A model generated the notes under the pieces. That model did not search any database. It was not told where the DNA came from and worked only from the letters and a program-made list of their open reading frames with translations. Below are positions 35,390 through 44,466 of a DNA stretch of 64,000 bases, in pieces. The stretch comes from Streptomyces sp. MMG1121 (GTDB lineage: Bacteria; Actinomycetota; Actinomycetes; Streptomycetales; Streptomycetaceae), in assembly GCF_001280015.1 (NCBI RefSeq), contig NZ_LGDV01000201.1:186001-250000 (forward strand). Reading direction: 5' to 3'. How positions within the stretch are numbered: position 1 is the first letter of the stretch; every line of letters begins with the position of its first letter. A program made the position numbers and the translations under genes.

Positions 35390-35515
35390 CGGTCAACTCC
35401 CCGGCAGAAGAGGGCTTCACGGCGTCGGGGTGACGCCTGGCGGCTGAATGGCGATCGTGTGACAGCAGGGGCTGTGGACAAGCCAGGGGTCACAGGGAAT
35501 GAATAGGCTCCGGAA

Positions 35516-35554
35516 AGATCCACCAAACAGATCCACCGAACAGATCCACCGAAC
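35516..35554. repeat. Three tandem 13-bp repeats in the leader of the M1 peptidase gene
   Basis: AGATCCACCAAAC, then AGATCCACCGAAC twice, at 35516-35528, 35529-35541 and 35542-35554. A TAGGCT -10-like element lies at 35504-35509, so the repeats would be transcribed at about +1 to +40. They could bind a regulator or be an RNA element. Confidence 0.9.
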
Positions 35555-35585
35555 GGACTTGCACTCCTGACGACTTGGAGCTGAC

Positions 35586-37079
35586 GTGCACCGCAGAATC
35601 ATCGCGCCGGGCGCACTCGCGGCGGCCTCCCTCCTGCTGGCGATCCCGGCATCGGCCGCGAGCTACACCCCCGGCGCGCCGGGCATCGGCGACCCCTACT
35701 ACCCGTACTACGGCAACGGCGGCTACGACGTCTCGCACTACGACCTGCGGCTGAAGTACCAGCCGAAGACGGACGAGTTGCAGGGCACGGCCACGATCCT
35801 GGCCAAGACCACGCAGGATCTGTCCAGCTTCGACCTGGACTTTCTCCTGGACGTCAGCGAGGTGCGGGTCAACGGCGCCAAGGCCGCCTTCGCGCACTCC
35901 CAGCAGCACGAACTGGTGATCACGCCGAAGACGCCGCTGGCCAAGGGCACGCCGATCACGGTCACCGTCCGCTACAGCGGGGTCCCGTCGACGAAGACCG
36001 CCTACGGCTTCAACACCTGGCACCGCACGCCCGACGGCGCGGTGGCCGCGGACGAGCCCGAGGCCGCCTGGTGGTGGTTCCCGAGCAACGACCACCCGAG
36101 CGACAAGGCCACCTACGACGTGTCGGTGGCCGTGCCGGACGGCACCCAGGCCATCTCCAACGGCACGCTCCAGGCGACCAGTTCGCAGCTCGGCTGGACC
36201 CGCTACAGCTGGCGGCAGAACAAGCCGCAGGCGACCTATCTGGCCACGCTCGCCATCGGCAAGTTCGACATCACCACCAGCACCTCCGACGGCGGGGTGC
36301 CCGTCATCAACGCCTACAGCAAGGACCTCGGCGACAACGACGGGGCCGCGCGGGCGAGCGTGGAGCGCACCGGGGAGCTGGTCGACTGGCTGAGCGGCTA
36401 CTTCGGGCCGTATCCGTTCAGCTCGGCCGGCGGTTATGTGCCGAACACCACGACCGGATACGCGCTGGAGACCCAGACCCGCGTCTACTACAGCCCGAAG
36501 CAGTTCGCGAAGGGCGCCAACGCCTCGGTGGTCGTGCACGAGCTGGCCCACCAGTGGTACGGCGACGACGTGTCGCTGAAGGACTGGAAGGACATCTGGA
36601 TCAACGAGGGCTTCGCGACGTACGCGCAGTGGCTGTGGTCCGAGCACGAGGGCGAGGGCACCGCGCAGCAACTCGCCGACTACGTGTACGCCTCGCACCC
36701 GGCCGACGACCCGTTCTGGACGGTCAAGCCCGGTGACCCGGGCGCGGACAAGCAGTTCGACGACGCCGTCTACGACCGGGGAGCGGCCGCGATCCAGGCG
36801 CTGCGCAACGAGGTCGGCGACCACGCGTTCTTCGCCATCCTGAAGGGCTGGCCGAAGGAGCACGCGTACGGCAACGCCTCGGTGGCCGACTTCCAGCGGT
36901 ACGCCGAGCAGGTGTCCGGCAAGCCCCTCGCCGCGCTGTTCCACACCTGGCTGTTCCAGCCGTCGAAGCCGGCCCTGTCCGCGGCCCGCGCCGTGTCCCT
37001 GGCCGAGGCGGGCGCGACGGTGGCCCAGCCGAGGTCGTGGAAGAAGATCGAGGCGGCGCACGGCGGCCACGGGCGCTGA
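35586..37079 (+). CDS. Secreted M1 family zinc metallopeptidase
   Basis: 497 aa, GTG start with GGAG 6 nt upstream. Signal peptide (MHRRIIAPGALAAASLLLA, AxA site). The gluzincin motif is HELAH (318-322) with the third ligand Glu at 341 in INEGFATY, exactly 18 residues later. The exopeptidase GAMEN motif is represented by GYALETQT, as in short secreted actinobacterial M1 enzymes lacking the C-terminal superhelical domain. Probably an extracellular aminopeptidase. Convergent with the PfkB gene, 12-bp gap. Confidence 0.93.
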   Translation: MHRRIIAPGALAAASLLLAIPASAASYTPGAPGIGDPYYPYYGNGGYDVSHYDLRLKYQPKTDELQGTATILAKTTQDLSSFDLDFLLDVSEVRVNGAKAAFAHSQQHELVITPKTPLAKGTPITVTVRYSGVPSTKTAYGFNTWHRTPDGAVAADEPEAAWWWFPSNDHPSDKATYDVSVAVPDGTQAISNGTLQATSSQLGWTRYSWRQNKPQATYLATLAIGKFDITTSTSDGGVPVINAYSKDLGDNDGAARASVERTGELVDWLSGYFGPYPFSSAGGYVPNTTTGYALETQTRVYYSPKQFAKGANASVVVHELAHQWYGDDVSLKDWKDIWINEGFATYAQWLWSEHEGEGTAQQLADYVYASHPADDPFWTVKPGDPGADKQFDDAVYDRGAAAIQALRNEVGDHAFFAILKGWPKEHAYGNASVADFQRYAEQVSGKPLAALFHTWLFQPSKPALSAARAVSLAEAGATVAQPRSWKKIEAAHGGHGR

Positions 37080-37091
37080 CCCGGGCCCGCG

Positions 37092-38024
37092 TCAGGGTCT
37101 CGGCCCGGCCGCCCGCTTCAGCAGCTGGTCCCGGTCTATCGCGTCCGCGCGGGAGGCCGGGACCGTGCAGGCGTGGGCCCCCGCGATCGCGCCGTAGCGC
37201 GCACAGGTCGCGGGCGGCTCGCCAGCGAGACGGCCGTAGAGGAACGCGGCGGCGAAGGCGTCGCCCGCGCCGTTGGAGTCGACCACCGGCGCGGGCGGGG
37301 TCTCGGCGGGCACGCGGGTCAGCTCGCCGTCGGCCAGCAGATACGCGCCCTCGGCGCCGGCGGTGGCGACCACGGTCCGGGCCCGGCCCCGCTCGGCGAT
37401 GCGCCGCAGGGTCCGCCCGGGATCGGTCAGGGCGGCGGCCGACAGGAAGACGAGGTCCGCGGCGAGCGCGAACGGCTCGTGGTAGGGATTCTCGCCGTCC
37501 CAGTCGTGCAGATCCGTGGAGAAGGGGACGCCGGTCGCGGCCAGCACCGGCAGGGCCTCGGCGCAGGGCTGGGTGATGGTCACGTGGACATGCCGGCTGC
37601 CTGCGGCGAGCGCGCGCAGCGTGTCCTCCGGGAAGCGGTCGCCGGGGCGGGCGCGGGTCGTGTCGTACAGGGACAGCCGGCGGCCGTCGGGGCCGACGAG
37701 GTTGACCGCGCGCCTGGTCCCGGCGGGCTGCGGGAGCGCGGTGAGCGCGATGCCGTGCTCGCGGTGCAGGGCGCGCACGAGGTCGCCCTCGGAGTCGTCG
37801 CCGAGCAGGTCGAGGTGGTGGGCGCGCAGGCCGAGGGCGGCGAGACCGACCGCGACGAAGTCGCCGGTCTGCCCGGCCCGGGTGCGGATCCCGGTGTCGA
37901 TCATGTAGCTGTCGGCGTACGGCAGGGGCAGTTCGGGGACGTGGATGATCGTGTCCACGCCGGCCCCTCCCAGCACCAGGACGTCCGTCGCACCCGTCCC
38001 TGTCCCACCCGCCCGTGAGGTCAT
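37092..38024 (-). CDS. PfkB family carbohydrate/nucleoside kinase
   Basis: 310 aa ribokinase-fold sugar kinase. N-terminal VLVLGGAGVDTI, and PfkB signature 2 DSNGAGDAFAAAFLYG with the catalytic Asp. The ATG overlaps the macrodomain stop as ATGA, so it is made with that protein. Substrate not evident: ribose, nucleosides and other sugars are used by the family. The pairing with an ADP-ribose-processing protein makes an ADP-ribose-derived sugar an attractive but unproven substrate. Confidence 0.88.
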   Translation of the reverse strand: MTSRAGGTGTGATDVLVLGGAGVDTIIHVPELPLPYADSYMIDTGIRTRAGQTGDFVAVGLAALGLRAHHLDLLGDDSEGDLVRALHREHGIALTALPQPAGTRRAVNLVGPDGRRLSLYDTTRARPGDRFPEDTLRALAAGSRHVHVTITQPCAEALPVLAATGVPFSTDLHDWDGENPYHEPFALAADLVFLSAAALTDPGRTLRRIAERGRARTVVATAGAEGAYLLADGELTRVPAETPPAPVVDSNGAGDAFAAAFLYGRLAGEPPATCARYGAIAGAHACTVPASRADAIDRDQLLKRAAGPRP

Positions 38025-38509
38025 CCCCCACCCTCCCCGCGGTCGTAGACCGTCACAACGATCCCCCGCTTCACCAGGCGCTCGGCGATGAGCGGCTCCA
38101 CGCGGGACCACTTCCCGCCCGCGAGGCCGCAGCCTATGCGGGGCAAGTGCACGGACGCGCCCCGCTCGATCACTTCGCCGGCGAGGCGGGTGAGCGCGGT
38201 GTCGATCGCCTCGTAGCGGACGGGGACCCCCTTGCTGCCCGTCCTGATCCCGCGCTGGCCGATCATGTTGGCCACCCACACATACGGCTCGACCCGCACC
38301 AGCTGGACGGCGCCCAGCCCGAAGTCGTTGTGCGCGCGGTCGCGGTGCCAGGCGCGGTACGCCTTCTCCGGCTCCGGCCAGCGCCGCGAGAGCGCCAGGA
38401 CGAAGCCCTTCCCCCAGCCGCCGATGTCGTTGCAGACGTGGGCGATCACCTTCGCGCCCTTGACCGACGGAACGGTGGCGTCACCTCGGATGTATGTGAT
38501 CCCCGACAT
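38021..38509 (-). CDS. Macrodomain protein (ADP-ribosyl hydrolase type)
   Basis: 162 aa, a single macrodomain. ADP-ribose-binding loops are VIAHVCNDIGGWGKGF and PRIGCGLAGG (123-132). It resembles the TARG1/Poa1p-like group, but the residue matching the TARG1 catalytic Asp (PRIGCGLD) is Ala130. By context it looks orthologous to S. coelicolor SCO6735, reported to remove ADP-ribose from proteins and to affect antibiotic production (recalled). Coupled to a PfkB kinase. The promoter is an almost perfect DNA-damage-type element, and the mRNA would be essentially leaderless. Confidence 0.9.
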   Translation of the reverse strand: MSGITYIRGDATVPSVKGAKVIAHVCNDIGGWGKGFVLALSRRWPEPEKAYRAWHRDRAHNDFGLGAVQLVRVEPYVWVANMIGQRGIRTGSKGVPVRYEAIDTALTRLAGEVIERGASVHLPRIGCGLAGGKWSRVEPLIAERLVKRGIVVTVYDRGEGGG

Positions 38510-38515
38510 GACGCC

Positions 38516-38538
38516 ACCGTAGGCGATGCCACTGACAG
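38516..38538 (-). promoter_or_regulatory. RecA_NDp/PafBC-type DNA-damage promoter of the macrodomain gene
   Basis: On the minus strand CTGTCAGTGGC, six bases (ATCGCC), then TACGGT. This matches the actinobacterial RecA-independent DNA-damage consensus TTGTCAGTGGC-N6-TAGGGT with one change in each block. The -10 ends 6 nt before the ATG, so transcription would start at or next to the start codon. Confidence 0.8.
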
Positions 38539-38551
38539 TGGCTCTGAGCTG

Positions 38552-40018
38552 CTACTTCGTCAGCTGCGCCGGCTCCTCGCCGGTGTTCTTGGACCCCCAG
38601 CGGCGCAGGCCGAACCAGCCGGCGACCAGCATCACGGCGATCACCGGGATGAGGAGCAGGGTCTTGCGGCCGACCTCGGCGTCGTTCCACATCATGCCGA
38701 GGCAGACCAGCAGGAAGACGATCGTGGCGATCTCCGTGAACGGGCTGAACTTCAGCTGGAAGTGCGGCCGGGTCACCAGGCCCGCGCGGGCGCGGCGGAC
38801 GAAGATCATGTGGCAGAGCATGATGATCACCCAGGTGCTGATGATGCCGAGGGAGGCGACGTTCAGCACGATCTCGAAGGCCTGGCTGGGCACCAGGTAG
38901 TTCAGGCCGACGCCGAGCACGCAGACCGCGCAGGTCAGCAGGATGCCGCCGTAGGGCACCTGGCTGCGGCTCATCACGCGCGTGAACTTCGGCGCGGAGC
39001 CGGACATGGCCATGGAGCGCAGGATGCGGCCGGTGGAGTACAGGCCGGAGTTCAGCGAGGACATGGCGGCGGTCAGCACGACGAGGTTCATCACGTCGCC
39101 GGCCGCCGGGATGCCGATCTTGGACAGGACCGTCACGAACGGGCTCTGGTCGGCCGAGTACACCGAGCCGGGCAGCAGCAGGGCGAGCAGGATGACCGAG
39201 CCGACGTAGAACAGTCCGACGCGCCACATGATCGAGTTCACCGCGCGCGGGACGATCTTCTCCGGCTCGGCGGTCTCGCCGGCGGCCACACCGACCAGCT
39301 CCAGGGCGGCGTAGGCGAAGATCACACCCTGCATGACCAGGACGACCGGCATCAGTCCGTGCGGGAAGACGCCGCCGTGGTCGGTGATGACGCTCAGGCC
39401 CGGCTTGGTGCCGTCGACGTCGTGCTGGGTCGCCAGCAGGAAGATGCCGATCAGCATGAAGCTCACCAGGGTGGCGACCTTGATGATCGCGAACCAGAAC
39501 TCCATCTCGCCGAAGATCTTCACCGAGATCAGGTTCACGGCGAGGACCACCGCGAGGGCGATCAGCGCCAGGACCCACTGCGGGATCGAGGTGAACATGC
39601 TCCAGTAGTGCGTGTAGAGCGCGATCGCGGTGATGTCGGCGATACCGGTGGTCGACCAGTTCAGGAAGTACATCCAGCCGGCGACGTAGGCGCCCTTCTC
39701 GCCGAGGAACTCGCGCGCGTACGACACGAAGGAGCCGGAGGACGGGCGGTACAGGACCAGCTCGCCCAGGGCGCGCACGACGAAGAACGCGAAGACGCCG
39801 CAGACCAGGTAGGCCAGCGCGAGGGCGGGGCCCGCGTTGTGCAGACGGCCACCGGCGCCGAGGAAGAGGCCGGTGCCGATGGCACCGCCGATGGCGATCA
39901 TGTTGACGTGGCGGGCCTTGAGGTCCTTGCTGTAACCGGCGTCGCCCGCGTCGGCGGGCGTCTGGGTCACTTGGGGGCGGGAGGCGGCCTGTGCCGATTC
40001 CACGACGTCCTTGCTCAC
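38552..40018 (-). CDS. Amino acid permease (APC family, AnsP/CycA-like)
   Basis: 488 aa with about 12 membrane helices. First helix carries the substrate-site signature GGAIGTGLFLGAG, and RALGELVLYRPSSGSFVSYA is the conserved APC segment. Similar to proton-coupled asparagine, serine/glycine or aromatic amino-acid permeases; specificity not predictable by eye. GTG start with a distant AGGAAG. Divergent from the MerR gene, with a 237-bp intergenic region. Confidence 0.92.
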   Translation of the reverse strand: MSKDVVESAQAASRPQVTQTPADAGDAGYSKDLKARHVNMIAIGGAIGTGLFLGAGGRLHNAGPALALAYLVCGVFAFFVVRALGELVLYRPSSGSFVSYAREFLGEKGAYVAGWMYFLNWSTTGIADITAIALYTHYWSMFTSIPQWVLALIALAVVLAVNLISVKIFGEMEFWFAIIKVATLVSFMLIGIFLLATQHDVDGTKPGLSVITDHGGVFPHGLMPVVLVMQGVIFAYAALELVGVAAGETAEPEKIVPRAVNSIMWRVGLFYVGSVILLALLLPGSVYSADQSPFVTVLSKIGIPAAGDVMNLVVLTAAMSSLNSGLYSTGRILRSMAMSGSAPKFTRVMSRSQVPYGGILLTCAVCVLGVGLNYLVPSQAFEIVLNVASLGIISTWVIIMLCHMIFVRRARAGLVTRPHFQLKFSPFTEIATIVFLLVCLGMMWNDAEVGRKTLLLIPVIAVMLVAGWFGLRRWGSKNTGEEPAQLTK

Positions 40019-40255
40019 GGGGGTCGTACCACTTCCTGATTGCCCGGGCCTCGTGGGCCCGGGGGTCGTGCAGGGCCGGCCCGGCCGCCACCCTGTCGAG
40101 TCGCGGCACAGACCAGATCAGCAGCTTCCCAGAAAGATCCGCCGGTACGCGGTGGTCCACGTCACACAGCGTTACTTCTCACACGATCAACGCGAGGGTC
40201 ACCGGACGTTCACCATGGGTTTCACACTTCTGGTGAGACAGTGATACTGCTGCAC

Positions 40256-41014
40256 ATGACGACCGACGCGACGAGCGACACCGGGGAGCAGACCCTCACC
40301 ATCGACGAGCTGGCCGCGCGCGCGGGCGTCACGGTCCGCACCGTCCGCTTCTACGGCAGCAAGGGGCTGCTCCCGCCCCCGGAGATCGGTCCGCGCCGGG
40401 TGGGCCGCTACGGCCCCGGGCATGTGGCACGGCTGGCCCTCATCGAGCAGTTGCAGCAGCAGGGCATGACGCTGGCGGCGATCGAGCGGTACCTGCGGCA
40501 GCTGCCGCCCGACCTCAGCCCGCACGACCTGGCCATTCACCGCGCGGTGGTGGCGTCCTGGGCACCGGACGCGGTGGACACGGTGTCACGGCGCGAACTG
40601 GAGCGGCGGGCCGGGCGGCCGCTCTCCGCCGAGGACGTGGAGCGGCTGGCGGCGATGAACGTCGTCGTGGCGGGCGACGGGGACCACGGCCCCTACCGCG
40701 TCGACTCCGGGCTGCTCAGGCTCGGCGTGCAGCTGCTCGACGTACCGCTGTCGCAGGAGGTGATCCTCGCGGCGCGCAAGGTGCTCATCGAGCACTCGCG
40801 CGCCGCGGCCCACGAGCTGGCCCGGCTCTTCCGCGGCGAGGTGGCCGAGCGTGCCGCCCGGGACGTGAAGTCCCTGTCGGCGCACATGCACCCGTTGGTC
40901 GTGCAGGCGCTGCTGACGACGTTCCAGCGGTCGCTGCGGGAAGAGCTGAGCGAGTGGGTCGGCGGATCGGACGGATCCGCGGCGGGCGGACCGGATCCGG
41001 ACTTCAGTCGCTGA
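40256..41014 (+). CDS. MerR family transcriptional regulator
   Basis: 252 aa. N-terminal winged-helix domain LTIDELAARAGVTVRTVRFYGSKGLLPPPE, a dimerisation helix, then a C-terminal alpha-helical domain rather than the short metal-binding tail of classic MerR. GATACT 8 nt before the ATG suggests a leaderless mRNA. It converges on the fatty-acid oxidation genes (11-nt 3' overlap) and diverges from the permease; either could be a target. Confidence 0.9.
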   Translation: MTTDATSDTGEQTLTIDELAARAGVTVRTVRFYGSKGLLPPPEIGPRRVGRYGPGHVARLALIEQLQQQGMTLAAIERYLRQLPPDLSPHDLAIHRAVVASWAPDAVDTVSRRELERRAGRPLSAEDVERLAAMNVVVAGDGDHGPYRVDSGLLRLGVQLLDVPLSQEVILAARKVLIEHSRAAAHELARLFRGEVAERAARDVKSLSAHMHPLVVQALLTTFQRSLREELSEWVGGSDGSAAGGPDPDFSR

Positions 41015-43175
41015 AGCGCTCCCCCTTCTCCGCCTTCTCCACGAGCAGCGCGGGCGGAGTGAACCGCTCGCCGTAGGTCGCGGCCAGCTCCCGCGCGCGG
41101 GCCACGAAGCCGCGCAGGCCCCCTTCGTAGCCGTTGACGTACTGCAGCACGCCGCCGGTCCAGCCGGGGAAGCCGATGCCGAAGATCGAACCGATGTTGG
41201 CGTCGGCGACCGAGGTCAGGACGCCCTCTTCGAGGAGCCGCACGGTGTCGAGCGCCTCGGAGAAGAGCATCCGCTCCTGCATGTCCCGGAACGGGATCTC
41301 GTACCCCGGCCTGGTGAAGTGCTCGCGCAGGCCCGGCCAGAGTCCGGCCCTCTTGCCGTCCTCGGTGTAGTCGTAGAAGCCGCCGCCGCCGCTGCGGCCG
41401 GGACGGCCGAACTCGTCGACCATGCGGTCGATGACCGACTCGGCCGGGTGGGCGGTCCAGGTGCCGCCGGCCTCCTCCACGGCCCGCTTCGTCTCCTTGC
41501 GGATCTTGCGCGGCAGGGTGAGGGTCAGCTCGTCCATCAGGGAGAGCACCTTGGCCGGGTAGCCGGCCTGGGCGGCGGCCTGCTCCACGGAGGCGGGCTC
41601 AATGCCCTCGCCGACCATGGCGACGCCCTCGTTGATGAAGTGGCCGATCACCCGGGAGGTGAAGAAGCCGCGCGAGTCGTTCACCACGATCGGCGTCTTG
41701 TTGATCTGCCGGACCAGGTCGAAGGCCCGGGCCAGGGCCTCGTCGCCGGTGCGCTCGCCCTTGATGATCTCGACCAGCGGCATCTTGTCGACCGGCGAGA
41801 AGAAGTGCAGCCCGATGAAGTCGCCCTGGCGCTCCACACCCTCGGCGAGGGTGGTGATGGGCAGGGTGGAGGTGTTGGAGCAGAGCAGCGCGTCCGGCGC
41901 GACGACGGACTCGATCTCCTGGAACACCTTGTGCTTGAGCGCGGTGTCCTCGAATACGGCCTCGATCACCGCGTCGCAGCCCGCGAGGTCGGCCGCCTCG
42001 GCGGTCGGGGTGATCCGGGCGAGCAGTGCGTCCGCCTTCTCCTGGCTGGTACGGCCCTTGGCGACGGCCTTGGCGCACAGCTTCTCGGCGTAGCCCTTGC
42101 CCTTGGCTGCGGCCTCGGCGGAGACGTCCTTCAGGACGACGTCGATGCCCGCGCGGGCACAGGAGTAGGCGATGCCGGCGCCCATCATGCCGGCGCCGAG
42201 GACGGCGGCCTTGCGGACCGGGCGGGGCTCGATGCCCTTCGGGCGGTTGGCGCCGGAGTTGACGGCCTGGAGGTCGAAGAAGAACGCCTGGATCATGTTC
42301 TTCGAGATCTGCCCGGTGACCAGCTCGGTGAAGTAGCGGGTCTCGATGGTGATCGCGGTCTCGAAGTCGACCTGGGAGCCCTCGACGGCCGCGGCCATGA
42401 TGTTGCGCGGGGCCGGGTAGGGGGCGCCGGCCGTCTGCTTGCGCAGGTTGGCCGGGAAGGCGGGCAGGTTGGCGGCGAACTTCGGGTTCGCGGGGGTGCC
42501 GCCGGGGATCTTGTGGCCGGGGACGTCCCAGGGCTGGCGCGACTCGGGGTGTGCGTCGATGAAGGCGCGGGCCTTGGCCAGCATCTCCTCCGGGGTGGCG
42601 GCCACCTCGTGGACCAGGCCGTTCTCCTGGGCGCGGCGCGGGTTGTACTGCGTGCCCTGGAGCAGCACCTTCAGCAGGGCGTCCGTGATGCCCATCAGGC
42701 GCACGGTGCGGGTGACGCCGCCGCCCGCGGGCAGCAGGCCCAGCGTGACCTCGGGCAGGCCGATCTTGGAGCCGGGGGCGTCGAGCGCGATGCGGTGGTG
42801 GGAGGCGAGCGCGATCTCGTAACCGCCGCCCAGGGCCGCGCCGTTGATGGCGGCGACGACCGGCTTGCCGAGGGTCTCGATGCGGCGCAGGGCGTTCTTG
42901 ATCTCGGTCGCGGTGTCGAAGACCCGCTGGGCGTCCTCGGGGCCGGCCTTGATCATGTCCTTGAGGTCGCCGCCCGCGAAGAAGGTCTTCTTGGCGGAGG
43001 TGTAGATGATGCCGCGGATGGAGTCCCTCTCGGCCTCCGCACGCGCGGCGATCGCCGTGACGGAGGCGCGGAACGCCTCGTTCATGGTGTTCGCGGACTG
43101 GTTCGGGTCGTCGAGGACGAGGGTGACGACACCGGTGTCGTCCTGCTCCCAGCGGATGGTCGTGCTTTCGGTCAT
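41004..43175 (-). CDS. FadB-like fused enoyl-CoA hydratase / 3-hydroxyacyl-CoA dehydrogenase
   Basis: 723 aa multifunctional beta-oxidation subunit. The N-terminal crotonase domain (KKTFFAGGDL, INGAALGGGYEIALASH, KIGLPEVTLGLLPAGGG) keeps both catalytic Glu regions; the C-terminal NAD-binding dehydrogenase has VLGAGMMGAGIA, LHFFSPVDKMPLVEII and two 3HCDH domains. It hydrates and oxidises acyl-CoA intermediates and would hand ketoacyl-CoA to the thiolase encoded just upstream. GGAGA lies about 9 nt before the ATG. 41 bp separate it from the thiolase gene. Confidence 0.95.
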   Translation of the reverse strand: MTESTTIRWEQDDTGVVTLVLDDPNQSANTMNEAFRASVTAIAARAEAERDSIRGIIYTSAKKTFFAGGDLKDMIKAGPEDAQRVFDTATEIKNALRRIETLGKPVVAAINGAALGGGYEIALASHHRIALDAPGSKIGLPEVTLGLLPAGGGVTRTVRLMGITDALLKVLLQGTQYNPRRAQENGLVHEVAATPEEMLAKARAFIDAHPESRQPWDVPGHKIPGGTPANPKFAANLPAFPANLRKQTAGAPYPAPRNIMAAAVEGSQVDFETAITIETRYFTELVTGQISKNMIQAFFFDLQAVNSGANRPKGIEPRPVRKAAVLGAGMMGAGIAYSCARAGIDVVLKDVSAEAAAKGKGYAEKLCAKAVAKGRTSQEKADALLARITPTAEAADLAGCDAVIEAVFEDTALKHKVFQEIESVVAPDALLCSNTSTLPITTLAEGVERQGDFIGLHFFSPVDKMPLVEIIKGERTGDEALARAFDLVRQINKTPIVVNDSRGFFTSRVIGHFINEGVAMVGEGIEPASVEQAAAQAGYPAKVLSLMDELTLTLPRKIRKETKRAVEEAGGTWTAHPAESVIDRMVDEFGRPGRSGGGGFYDYTEDGKRAGLWPGLREHFTRPGYEIPFRDMQERMLFSEALDTVRLLEEGVLTSVADANIGSIFGIGFPGWTGGVLQYVNGYEGGLRGFVARARELAATYGERFTPPALLVEKAEKGERFSD

Positions 43176-43216
43176 GACAGTGGTCTCCGTTGAAGTCTGG
43201 TGATTCCGCGGGGAGG

Positions 43217-44431
43217 TCAGATGCGCTCGACGACGGTGGCGATGCCCATGCCGCCGCCGACGCACAGGGTGGCGAGGCCGTAGCGCTTGTCCTGGCGCTC
43301 CAGTTCGTCCACGAGGGTGCCGAGGATCATCGCGCCGGTCGCGCCGAGCGGATGGCCCAGCGCGATGGCGCCGCCGTTGACGTTGACCTTGTCCAGGGAC
43401 AGGCCCATGTCCTTGACGAAGCGCAGCACGACCGCGGCGAACGCCTCGTTGATCTCGACCAGGTCGATGTCGTCGATGGTGAGGCCGGCCTTGGCGAGCG
43501 CCTTGCGGGTGGCGGGGGCGGGACCGGTGAGCATGATGGTGGGCTCGGAGCCGGAGACGGCGGCGGAGACGATCCGCGCGCGCGGGGTGAGGCCGTAACG
43601 CTCGCCGACCTCCTTGGAGCCGATCGCGACGAGCGAGGCACCGTCCACGATGCCGGAGGAGTTGCCCGCGTGGTGGACGTGGTCGATCTTCTCCACCCAG
43701 TGGTACTTCTGCAGCGCGACGGCGTCGAAGCCGCCCAGCTCGCCGATGTCGGCGAACGACGGCTTGAGCCCCGCCAGCGAGTCGGCGGTGGTGCCGGGGC
43801 GCGGGTGCTCGTCGTGGTCGAGCACGACCAGGCCGCTGCGGTCCTTCACGGGGACCACGGAACGGTCGAAGCGGCCTTCCTTCCAGGCAGTCACCGCGCG
43901 CTCCTGGGACAGCGCCGCGTACTCGTCGACGTCCCGGCGCGAGAAACCCTCGATGGTGGCGATCAGGTCGGCGCCGATGCCCTGCGGCACGAAGTTGACG
44001 GCGAGGTTGGTCATGGGGTCGTTGAACCAGGCGCCGCCGTCGGAGGCCATCGGCACCCGGGACATCGACTCCACACCGCCGGCGAGGACCAGGTCCTCGA
44101 AGCCCGAACGGACCTTGGCAGCGGCCATGTTGACGGCCTCCAGGCCCGAGGCACAGAAGCGGTTCTCCTGCACGCCCGCGACCGTGTCCGGCAGTCCCGC
44201 GGCGATGGCGGCGATCCGGGCGATGTCGGAGCCCTGGTCGCCGACCGGTCCGACGACACCGAGGACGATGTCGTCGATCGCGGCCGGGTCGAGACCGGGG
44301 AAGCGGTCGCGGATCTCGTGGATGAGGCCGACGACCAGGTCGATGGGCTTCGTGCCGTGCAGGGCGCCGTTCGCCTTGCCGCGGCCGCGCGGGGTGCGGA
44401 TCGCGTCGTACACGTACGCTTCGGTGCTCAC
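43217..44431 (-). CDS. Acetyl-CoA C-acyltransferase (FadA-like thiolase)
   Basis: 404 aa, GTG start with AAAGG upstream. Thiolase: nucleophile C93 in [11 protein letters not shown], His in [15 protein letters not shown], second catalytic Cys in LCVGGGMG and NEAF motif INEAFAA. It cleaves 3-ketoacyl-CoA to acetyl-CoA plus shortened acyl-CoA and sits upstream of the fused FadB-like gene on the same strand, giving a two-component trifunctional system. Confidence 0.95.
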   Translation of the reverse strand: MSTEAYVYDAIRTPRGRGKANGALHGTKPIDLVVGLIHEIRDRFPGLDPAAIDDIVLGVVGPVGDQGSDIARIAAIAAGLPDTVAGVQENRFCASGLEAVNMAAAKVRSGFEDLVLAGGVESMSRVPMASDGGAWFNDPMTNLAVNFVPQGIGADLIATIEGFSRRDVDEYAALSQERAVTAWKEGRFDRSVVPVKDRSGLVVLDHDEHPRPGTTADSLAGLKPSFADIGELGGFDAVALQKYHWVEKIDHVHHAGNSSGIVDGASLVAIGSKEVGERYGLTPRARIVSAAVSGSEPTIMLTGPAPATRKALAKAGLTIDDIDLVEINEAFAAVVLRFVKDMGLSLDKVNVNGGAIALGHPLGATGAMILGTLVDELERQDKRYGLATLCVGGGMGIATVVERI

Positions 44432-44466
44432 TGGAGTGCCTTTCGGGATGGGTGTGCCGAGCGGGG

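Noticed and set aside
41319..43193. Long plus-strand frame opposite the FadB-like gene
   Set aside because: Shadow of a strongly supported gene on the other strand.
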